Shown in pieces: positions 33,836-41,757 of a DNA stretch of 46,708 bases. The notes beneath the pieces are model-generated. The model ran no database searches and was not told the origin of the DNA. It saw only the letters and a list, made by a program, of their open reading frames with translations. Every line of letters begins with the position of its first letter. The stretch's first letter is position 1. The stretch covers positions 1 through 46,708 of the forward strand of contig JAUNBF010000029.1 of assembly GCA_030527185.1 (NCBI GenBank), read 5' to 3'. The position numbers and the translations under genes were made by a program. Source of the DNA: Planctomycetia bacterium (GTDB taxonomy: Bacteria; Planctomycetota; Planctomycetia; Pirellulales; Thermoguttaceae).

Positions 33836-35836
33836 ATGACTTGGGAGCGTCCTGAATTTTGGTGGTTCCTTTTTTTAGCCCTGGTTCCGTGGGGGATTTA
33901 CCGATGGGTTCGGTGGCGTATTCCCACGATTCCCTGGGGAGCCATTCGTTTTTTACGTCAGGCAGAGGAGAAACTGCGCTGGCGGACGCGATTCTGGGAA
34001 ATATTTTTGCTGGCATTGCAGATGGCAGGGATTTTTTTCCTGGCCGTGGGGGTATTGCAACCTACGTTTCCCTGGCTTTCGGAGCGTTCTGTTCCGGGAG
34101 AGGAAAAACGGTCGGCAAATCGGGTCATTTGGTTCGTTCTGGATAACAGTGGTTCAATGCAGGCGAAATTTCCACCGTCGCAGGAGTTTTTTTCAACGCC
34201 GCAAACGCGATGGGAAATGGCCTGTCGGATATTGTATCGGCAGGTGGAGCAACTCCCGGAAGGAACCCTCTGGGGAGTCTTCCCGATGGTTGGGGAAAGG
34301 GGAAAAATCGAACTCCTGCCCCAAGAGGAAAAGTCGCTTCCCGCCATTCGCCGTCGGCTGGAAACGCTGGAAGGTTCGCTGGAATCCGGTTCCGTCACCA
34401 CGTTTTTGGAGAGCCTTGCCCGTCAAATTCAGAAGGAGGCTTCGGCTCATTCCCCGGTCCATCAGGAGATTGTTTTTTTGTCCGATTTCCAGTGGGATGA
34501 TTCAGAACAGGCAACGATTCAGGATGCCTTGCAAAAACTCAGCGAAAAGGCCACCCTCACCGCCATTCCGATGGAGACGCTGGTTTTCAACGCCGGGATT
34601 GCGGAAATGACGTGGAGGAAACCGCCATTTTTTCCGAATCAGGAGACGGAAATCGAGGTTCGCGTGGAGAATTTTGCTCCGCAGCCGCTCACGAAAGCGA
34701 AACTGGAACTTTTTCAGAGAGACGGAACAACGCGAAAATCGATGGGACAACGATGGGTAACGATTCCTGGCGGAGGGATGGATTCTGTTTGTTTTTCGTA
34801 CACATTCACCCGGGCCGGGGAGGAAATTTGGGAAGCGGAGCTTACGCCACCGGAAGATTTTGGGGACTCTCTGGCGGAAGATAATCACCGTTTTTTCGAG
34901 GTAAAAATTCCCTCCGCAAGTCGTTTTTTGATATGGGAATCGTGGAATCGGGAATTCGTTCAACAGCCGATGGCCGGGACGCTTTATTTACAGGCGGCGT
35001 TACGCGGGATTCTCACGCCGACGCTGCGGGACGCGGATTTGCCGATGGAAATCGAGTCGGTGATGGATGAGGATTTGAGCCGCCACGATCTTTCGCAAGT
35101 GGACGTTCTCTGGCTTTGCGGCATTCCGGCATTTTCGGTGGAGAGTCGGCAGGCGGTGGAAAAATATCTTCGTGAAGGGGGGATTCTGGTCGCCTTTGCC
35201 AGTGCGGAAACGGTGGAAAATCTCTCCGGCCTTGCGTCCTTCTGGCCATTGCAGCCGCAGGAGTGGGTTTCCTTTTCGGAGGATGAAGAGCCGGAAAAAA
35301 TCGTCGGGAAAGAGGTCGCACCTTTTCTGCAACCCCTTTTTCAGGAAGGGCGTTTGGAGAGTTGGGAGAAAATTCCGATTCTCGCTTACATAAAAGGTCT
35401 CCCTGCGGAAAAGAGCGAGGTTTGGCTTCGTTTACGAGGTGGGAATCCCCTTCTCGTCTGGCGTCCGGTGGGAAAGGGGGAGGTCTGTTTTTTCACCACA
35501 ACCGCCGATTTGCGGGGAACGCCACTTCCGTTGACACCTTTTTACGTTCCGCTTTTGGAAGAATTGCTTCAGAAGGTGATTCGGGAACGCGCAACGAAAC
35601 TGTCGTCGGTGGAGAATTTTTCGATTGAGGAATCCCGTCGTGAGACTTCCGCCCAGACGTTTCGACAATGGCAACACAACTTTGCCTCGGAGATTCCTGT
35701 CCGACAGGAAGCGTGGCAAAGATTCTTCACGACGGAAAAAGAGGAACAGAATCGGGGAATCGTGGCGATTTGGAGCCTGGCAGGTCTGTTTTTGGGTCTG
35801 GAAATGGTTTTGCGCACGCTGGGGAGGAGAGGATGA
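33836..35836 (+). CDS. BatA/VWA domain membrane protein
   Basis: A 666-aa membrane protein. It opens with the BatA N-terminal double-helix domain (hydrophobic segments about 8-25 and 53-75, with WWFLFLALVPWGIY at 9-22). A von Willebrand A domain follows, with the metal-site motif DNSGS at 103-107 and a VFLSDFQWDD strand near 213. After a beta-rich region comes a glutamine-amidotransferase-like segment (DVLWLCGIP, then REGGILVAFAS, about 422-460), and a last helix near the C-terminus. Such proteins belong to MoxR/Bat aerotolerance-type clusters, but the moxR and DUF58 genes normally nearby are not in this window. Its stop overlaps the next start by 4 bases (ATGA). Envelope function is inferred; the exact role is unknown. 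Confidence 0.88.
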   Translation: MTWERPEFWWFLFLALVPWGIYRWVRWRIPTIPWGAIRFLRQAEEKLRWRTRFWEIFLLALQMAGIFFLAVGVLQPTFPWLSERSVPGEEKRSANRVIWFVLDNSGSMQAKFPPSQEFFSTPQTRWEMACRILYRQVEQLPEGTLWGVFPMVGERGKIELLPQEEKSLPAIRRRLETLEGSLESGSVTTFLESLARQIQKEASAHSPVHQEIVFLSDFQWDDSEQATIQDALQKLSEKATLTAIPMETLVFNAGIAEMTWRKPPFFPNQETEIEVRVENFAPQPLTKAKLELFQRDGTTRKSMGQRWVTIPGGGMDSVCFSYTFTRAGEEIWEAELTPPEDFGDSLAEDNHRFFEVKIPSASRFLIWESWNREFVQQPMAGTLYLQAALRGILTPTLRDADLPMEIESVMDEDLSRHDLSQVDVLWLCGIPAFSVESRQAVEKYLREGGILVAFASAETVENLSGLASFWPLQPQEWVSFSEDEEPEKIVGKEVAPFLQPLFQEGRLESWEKIPILAYIKGLPAEKSEVWLRLRGGNPLLVWRPVGKGEVCFFTTTADLRGTPLPLTPFYVPLLEELLQKVIRERATKLSSVENFSIEESRRETSAQTFRQWQHNFASEIPVRQEAWQRFFTTEKEEQNRGIVAIWSLAGLFLGLEMVLRTLGRRG

Positions 35837-37842
35837 GTCGCTGGCAATGGGACTTTACGCTCCCCTTTTCGGAAATTGGTTGGGGAATTCTGGCGGTGGG
35901 AATGGGAGTGTTGATATACCTCCTTTTCCGACGGGAAATTCGGGTTCATGGAAAGCGACTTGCCACCGTTCTGGGAATTTTGCGGATATTTTCCTGGCTT
36001 TTGTTAGGGGGGATGCTCTGCCAGATGACGCTGGTCCAAAATTGGTATGCGACGGCGTACGTCACGATTTTGCTGGACGACTCGCAAAGTATGCAACTTC
36101 CTGAAAAAGCGGCGTTTTCACCGGACATTCCAGCGCGATTTCCGACCGCGATTTCGCTGATTCCGTCGCTGGAGACCGCCCTTTCGCCTTCCGTTACGGT
36201 TCGGGTTCAGACCCTTTCGCAACGTCCTTTTTCCCCATCCCTGACGGCAGAAGCGTCCTCCTCGGCAGTGGGAACGGCCCTGGAACGGCTCTTTTGGGAG
36301 GAACATTCCCCGGCAGCCGTGATTCTCCTTTCCGACGGCGTGGTTACGGAAGGAAATTCGTTGGAAAAGGTGGGGGAAGAGGCCCAAAAACTGGAAATTC
36401 CCATCTTTCCGGTCGTTCTGGGAGAGGCAAAACCTCTGCCGCAGTTGAAAATGAGCGTGGAAAAAAGGGTGGAGAATGTCGCTCAGGGAGAAAATGTTCC
36501 CTTGCCACTTCATTTTACGGCTTCCGAAATTCCCGACTCGCCGATTCGGATTTGCCTGCGAAATCGGGAAAATTCCGGGGAAATTTTGCGGGAGTGGGAA
36601 TGCCCCATGGAAGAATGCCATAAAGAGGCAACGTTTTTCTGGACGCCACCTGCCGGAGGGCATTATCGTTTGGAATTGGAAGCGACGCTGGGTGAGGCGG
36701 GAAAAACGGCGGTCGAACGGACTTTTTTGACGCAAAAATACCCTCTGACCATCGATGTTCGGGAGCGGAATCGAAAAATTCTCCTTCTGGCCGACACGCC
36801 GCACTGGGAGTTTCGGTATTTGCGGAATCTGCTTCATCGGGAACCGTCGCTGGAGGTGACGACCTGGCTCTCCACCGCTACGGGCGACCTCGCTTCCCAA
36901 GACACTACTGCCCGCAACACATTTCCTTCGTCGGAGGAACTGGAAGCGTTTGACATTGTGATTTTAGCGGGAATTTCGCCTCCACACTGGGATGAGGAAA
37001 AGCAGTGTTTATTGGTCGACTTTTTGCGACAGGAACGTCCCAAGGGACTCGTCTGGTTGTCGGGGGGAGCGGTTTCCATGGCGATGTGGGAAGGGTTGCC
37101 ATTGGGGAAAATCCTCCCCTTTTCGCCGGGAAAAAGTGTCCCCCATCTCGAAACGGAGTCGGAAGGGATGGCGTTGGTTCCTACCGCCGCGGGTCTGGCG
37201 TGGAATGCCCTTTCCCTGGGAGAAAGTTCGGAGGAAACGCGACAGATTTGGGAACAACTTCCGCGTCATTTTTCCTGGCTGGAACTTCCCCCTCCCTTTC
37301 CCACGGCACAGGTTCTGGCCCAGTGGCAAAAAGGAGAGGAAAAACGATTCCCGGCCATTCTCTTTCAGCCGATGGAAAATGGAGCCGTTTGGTTTCAGGC
37401 CACCGACAGCACCTGGCGTTGGCGATGGCGAAACGATGAAACTTACTTCCGGCGTTACTGGGTTTCGGTACTCCATGCCATTGTTTCTCCCCAAACTACC
37501 GAGCAGGAATGGTCTTCGCAAATAGTCTCTTCGGAAAAAGAGCGAGAGGAGGGATTTCCCCTGGAATTTCGGCAAAGTGCCAGCAATCGGGCGGGGTTGG
37601 AAAAACTGGCAACCACCAGTGGCGGCAGGCTCTTTTCGGTGGAATCGGCTCAAAATCTGGCGGAGGAGGTTCTCCTTTCGCTGCAAACGCGACAAACGGT
37701 GGAGGAGGAAGAGCGTCCCCAACGTCAGGAACGTTATGAAGTGTGGAAAAATCCGATTCTTCTGGGCGGGGTGTGCTTTCTCTGGTTTGTACAATGGTTT
37801 CTTCAGCGACGTTGGGAAATGGAAGGGAGGAGAGGCTCATGA
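35833..37842 (+). CDS. VWA/GATase-like membrane protein, second gene of the Bat-type operon
   Basis: The 669-aa protein has two N-terminal helices (about 16-32 and 45-65), then a von Willebrand A-like domain whose metal motif reads DDSQS (82-86) followed by ILLSDGVVTEGNS (about 168-180). Beta-sandwich parts come next, then a class I glutamine-amidotransferase-like domain (FDIVILAGISPPHWD, then RPKGLVWLSGGA, about 374-415), and a C-terminal helix. The start ATG at 35833 overlaps the previous stop and is preceded by GGAGGAGAGG. A reading that begins at 35668 lies inside the first gene. It is related in layout to its upstream neighbour, as expected for a duplicated pair in planctomycete Bat-type operons. 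Confidence 0.85.
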   Translation: MSRWQWDFTLPFSEIGWGILAVGMGVLIYLLFRREIRVHGKRLATVLGILRIFSWLLLGGMLCQMTLVQNWYATAYVTILLDDSQSMQLPEKAAFSPDIPARFPTAISLIPSLETALSPSVTVRVQTLSQRPFSPSLTAEASSSAVGTALERLFWEEHSPAAVILLSDGVVTEGNSLEKVGEEAQKLEIPIFPVVLGEAKPLPQLKMSVEKRVENVAQGENVPLPLHFTASEIPDSPIRICLRNRENSGEILREWECPMEECHKEATFFWTPPAGGHYRLELEATLGEAGKTAVERTFLTQKYPLTIDVRERNRKILLLADTPHWEFRYLRNLLHREPSLEVTTWLSTATGDLASQDTTARNTFPSSEELEAFDIVILAGISPPHWDEEKQCLLVDFLRQERPKGLVWLSGGAVSMAMWEGLPLGKILPFSPGKSVPHLETESEGMALVPTAAGLAWNALSLGESSEETRQIWEQLPRHFSWLELPPPFPTAQVLAQWQKGEEKRFPAILFQPMENGAVWFQATDSTWRWRWRNDETYFRRYWVSVLHAIVSPQTTEQEWSSQIVSSEKEREEGFPLEFRQSASNRAGLEKLATTSGGRLFSVESAQNLAEEVLLSLQTRQTVEEEERPQRQERYEVWKNPILLGGVCFLWFVQWFLQRRWEMEGRRGS

Positions 37843-40800
37843 AACATCCCTTTTTCCAATGGCTGCGACGATTTCAACGTGCTTCCAGACGCTTGGCGAC
37901 AGAGTTTGCGTTAGAAGTGATTTTTCTCTACGTCGGGCTTGGTTTTCTGGTGGTGGGAGGGGTGGATTATTCCCTCTACCGATTTTGGGCATGGGAATCG
38001 TCCACCTGGCGAACAGCCGCCCTGGCAGGATTGGCGGTGGGAGGCATTTGGTTTCTTTTTCGGCTCGTCCCCATTCTACGCTGGATGCCACGCACGGAAC
38101 AGGAGACACTCCAACGGCTCCAGGAACTTCCTGTTGGCGAGCGACTTCCGCAGTCGGCGGGAAGTGCGTTGGCCTTTTTGCGGGAAGGCCAAAAAACAGG
38201 TGTTTCCGAGGAATTACGTCAGGCGGTCATTGCGGAAGCGACAGAGAAACTCGCACAGATTCCGATTTCCGAAGCGCTTTCGGGGATGGCGTTGTATCAA
38301 AATCGCTGGCATTTTCGCCGTTGGACGCTGATTCTTTTTCTGGCCTTGCTGGGGCTCGTTCATTTTCATCCGCAAAATATCACCATCGGCGCACAGCGTC
38401 TCACCCAACCGTGGCGGAATGTTCCGTGGCATCTGGAGATTCCGCTTGCGTGGAAAGAGATTCCCGAAAATCTGGTGGAAGGGGAGGATTTTCTGGCAGA
38501 ATTGCAATGCCGGGGGCATTTTCCGCAACTGCGCATGGCCGTTTGGGACACCGAAAAAGAGCCGAGAATTTACGACCTGAAACCGATTCACAACCGGTAT
38601 CGTGTTCGGCTTCCCGCCGTGCGTCATTCCTTTCGTATCGCCGCGTTCTGGCAGGGGCAGCCGATGGAGAATGAGACGCTGCGAACCATTTCCGTCCATC
38701 CGCGTCCCACATTGCGGGAGGCTCAAATTCACATCGTTCCGCCCCGTTATACCGGACAAAAACCATACGCCGGGCATTGGGATGTCGCCGGACTCCCCAA
38801 AACGCGCATCGGGATTCTCATCACCAGCCGACAACCCCTCCAATCAGCACGGATTCTTTTCAGCGACGGAACGTTCCTCCCCGGACGCTGCTATGAAGAT
38901 GACCCCTGTCGGTATCTTTTTGTCTGGGAAATCCTTCGGAACATCGCGTATCGGTTGGAACTGACCGATAAAGCGGGAATTTCCAATCAACTGGAAACGT
39001 GGCAGTGCGTGTTGCGGAACGACCTTCCCCCCCATGCTATTTTGAAGGAACCCGCCCCCCATCGTTCGATTCTGCCCGGTGCGACCCTTTCAGTAAACGT
39101 TGTGGGAGAGGACGATTACGGTATGGCAGCCCTGGGATTTCGCTGGCTGGCAGAAACGGCTCATTCGCAACCGGAAACGCGGTCTCCCCGTTGGACACCG
39201 TTCCAACTCTGGAATCTTCCCGAAGCCCCTGCCACAACTCCGCCACACGTTCAGGAAGCGTCGTTTCAATGGGACTTAGGTTCGTTGAAACTAACGCCAG
39301 GAAGTCGCGTGCGGCTGGAACCATTTGGGGAAGACGCGGCGTTGGAGACGGTTTTCGGGGAAGAAGTGACGCTCTCGGTCGTCACGCCGGAAGAGATGTC
39401 GCAGCGAGTTTTTCGGCAATGGATGGGTCTGACGCAGGAAATGCGGCGGCTGTATCAAATTTTGCTCCAAACAGAAGGGGCGGCTCAAAATTCTCTGACG
39501 GAAGCCCAAACGGCATCGGAAAATCTCTTTCGGAGGATGGATCGGAAATACCCTGACAGTTTCTGGCCGATTCTGGATGTTTTGGCGCGTGATTTGCGGG
39601 ACAATCCTCCCTTCCCCATGACGCATGACCTTTCTTCCGAAGATCAGGAAAAAAATCTGGAAAATCTCCTCCAGATTTTGACCCACCTGGAACAATCGCA
39701 ACTTCCCGCCCTGAAACAAGCCTTCTATCATGCTCAACAGGCGGTGGAAAAAGCGACAGACGAGGAAAAAGAACGGACAGAAGCCTCTTTTCGGACGCGG
39801 ATTCAGGCACTTTTGGCAGAAATGATTCCTCCGCTGAAACAATGGTTGGAAAGTGGAGAGTCGGCTCAGTCGCGGATCGATTTGTGGGAACAACTGGAAA
39901 AAACAGCCACTCTTCTGGACACTCTGCGACAGGAAACGACCCAGACGCTTCCGCACTGGATAGGTCGCCAACCCGACCAGTGGAATTCCCAGACGCGGGA
40001 AACTTACGAGACACTTTTTCAGCAACAGGAAATGCTGGCCGTCCAGACGAAACACTTTTTTGAGGAATATTCCCGATTGTACCCGCGGCAAAATGTGGAA
40101 AGGTACTCCTCCGCCCTCCATTTTTTGATTCGGGAAATGATTCTCCTCCACCGGGAACGACTTTTTGGCAGAGAATTGGCTTGCCAGCAGGAAATCCGGG
40201 AAGTCTGGCAAATGTTTCGTCGCCATCTCACCAGCCAGGAAACGTGGAGTCCGACGCTCGTTGCCCTGGTGGAAGAGTTGGCTCGCATCCAGTCTCAACA
40301 GTTGCCGATCGTTCAGGAATGGGAGACTTTCGGAGAAGAGACCGTTCCCTCCCGAACGCATCGTCTGCGCCAACTCCGCCATGCTCAAAAACAACGGGAA
40401 ATGCAGGAAAGTCTGGAAGCCATTCCCCCTTCGTATCCCGTTTCCGTGCAAATCCTGCTTGCGGAAATAGGACGACAACTGGAACAAAGTGCCAACCAAT
40501 TCGTCCTTCTCGCCTCGGAAAAACTGACACACCCTGCTCTTCTGCAAAATCAGCGACTTCTTCAGGAAGAAATTTTGCGATCTCTGGAACGACTGAAAAC
40601 GGAATTGGAAAAAAATCCCTCCGACGTTCCTCTGGCAGAATCGGACGAATCGGTGGAGAATAAGGTGGAAAACGCTTCTGAAAAAAATACGGGGGAAACT
40701 CTCTCCATCACGGCCATGGATATTCAGCTTCTGGCTGCGTTGCAGGAAGAAAATCGAACCGAAACCTTATCTTGGGCGCAAAATCCCCGCGTTACCGCTG

Positions 40801-41294
40801 CCGCCATCGCCCTTTTGGAAAAACGGCAGAAACAGATTCTCCAAATTGCGGAAGCGCTTGGTTTTGAGACTCATACCCAAAGTTCTTCGTCGAACATTCT
40901 TGCTCAGATGAATCAGGTTCACTATCTCTTTACGCAAAAGGAAATCAGTACGCTCAATACCACAATTCAGCGAGAAATTGTCTATCAACTGAACCAAATG
41001 TTGCGGGCAGATTCGCAAGAGGAACCTTCGGGAACCGAGAGCGGCAACACCTCTGCTGGAGAGGAAAAGGACCTTTCCATCAGCCAGGACTCTACCGATA
41101 CTTCGGCAACATTATCTGCGGAAACGGCTCCGACAGATGAAAAACTGGCGTCTCCCTCACAAACATTCCGCAAAAAAATCTGGGGCGAACTTCCCCAACG
41201 TCTCCAGAAAGCCTGGGAACCGTTGCCGGAAAATACGATTTGGCCGGAATATGAGGAGAAAATTCAAGCCTATTACCGATTTCTGGAGGAGTAA
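37839..41294 (+). CDS. DUF4175-like large membrane/coiled-coil protein
   Basis: A 1151-aa protein with three N-terminal hydrophobic segments (about 25-50, 60-80 and 165-185). A beta-rich middle (about 200-540) precedes a long region (about 550-1070) of charged, Gln/Glu-rich helices that should form coiled coils. The end is acidic, then has a short WGELPQRLQKAW motif. It fits the DUF4175-type proteins that close planctomycete Bat/VWA operons. Start ATG 37839 overlaps the stop of the preceding gene by 4 bases, with GGGAGGAGAGG upstream. The three genes are thus translated as one unit. No enzymatic motif is seen. After the stop, AAGGAT (41304-41309) can pair with ATCCTT (41317-41322). Confidence 0.75.
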   Translation: MKHPFFQWLRRFQRASRRLATEFALEVIFLYVGLGFLVVGGVDYSLYRFWAWESSTWRTAALAGLAVGGIWFLFRLVPILRWMPRTEQETLQRLQELPVGERLPQSAGSALAFLREGQKTGVSEELRQAVIAEATEKLAQIPISEALSGMALYQNRWHFRRWTLILFLALLGLVHFHPQNITIGAQRLTQPWRNVPWHLEIPLAWKEIPENLVEGEDFLAELQCRGHFPQLRMAVWDTEKEPRIYDLKPIHNRYRVRLPAVRHSFRIAAFWQGQPMENETLRTISVHPRPTLREAQIHIVPPRYTGQKPYAGHWDVAGLPKTRIGILITSRQPLQSARILFSDGTFLPGRCYEDDPCRYLFVWEILRNIAYRLELTDKAGISNQLETWQCVLRNDLPPHAILKEPAPHRSILPGATLSVNVVGEDDYGMAALGFRWLAETAHSQPETRSPRWTPFQLWNLPEAPATTPPHVQEASFQWDLGSLKLTPGSRVRLEPFGEDAALETVFGEEVTLSVVTPEEMSQRVFRQWMGLTQEMRRLYQILLQTEGAAQNSLTEAQTASENLFRRMDRKYPDSFWPILDVLARDLRDNPPFPMTHDLSSEDQEKNLENLLQILTHLEQSQLPALKQAFYHAQQAVEKATDEEKERTEASFRTRIQALLAEMIPPLKQWLESGESAQSRIDLWEQLEKTATLLDTLRQETTQTLPHWIGRQPDQWNSQTRETYETLFQQQEMLAVQTKHFFEEYSRLYPRQNVERYSSALHFLIREMILLHRERLFGRELACQQEIREVWQMFRRHLTSQETWSPTLVALVEELARIQSQQLPIVQEWETFGEETVPSRTHRLRQLRHAQKQREMQESLEAIPPSYPVSVQILLAEIGRQLEQSANQFVLLASEKLTHPALLQNQRLLQEEILRSLERLKTELEKNPSDVPLAESDESVENKVENASEKNTGETLSITAMDIQLLAALQEENRTETLSWAQNPRVTAAAIALLEKRQKQILQIAEALGFETHTQSSSSNILAQMNQVHYLFTQKEISTLNTTIQREIVYQLNQMLRADSQEEPSGTESGNTSAGEEKDLSISQDSTDTSATLSAETAPTDEKLASPSQTFRKKIWGELPQRLQKAWEPLPENTIWPEYEEKIQAYYRFLEE

Positions 41295-41757
41295 GAAAAC
41301 TGTAAGGATGTTTTCTATCCTTCGTCCACGGAATTTTTCGGATTCACTTCCCCAAGCCCCTCTGAAGATAGTGGCACTCCATTCTTTTTTGGAAATTCAG
41401 GTGAAGGAAATGGGAGACGCCCTAACGTCTCTTATCCAATCCCCCTAAACAACACATTTTGCCCAGCCCCCTAAAATATAGAGAAGAGGGCTGAAAAGGA
41501 AGAAGAGAATCCAGTTCCAGAGGTTCCTTTCGGGAAAAAATCTCCCGAACTGTTACCTATCTTACAGAATCGTTACGATTGGCCGCAAGTTTTTAAAAAT
41601 AGTGGAAAAAAACCTTCGTCCGCTCTTTTCAAAAGGAAAAAAGTGCGTTATGCTATAGAGAATCGTTGCGTTCCTTCCGTCAGGATGGCGGTCGTAATAT
41701 TGCAGGGAATCCTTTTTCCAAAGTATCCGAAATCCCCTTTTCGGGAACGAGGCAGAC
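41295..41757. other. 463-bp intergenic region before the RND-type exporter
   Basis: No gene is supported here. Two short inverted repeats occur: AAGGAT/ATCCTT (41304-41322) right behind the operon, and GAGACG/CGTCTC (41414-41431). Neither is followed by a T run. TTTTCA (41626-41631) and TATGCT (41649-41654) with a 17-bp spacer are a weak promoter candidate for the exporter. Confidence 0.5.
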
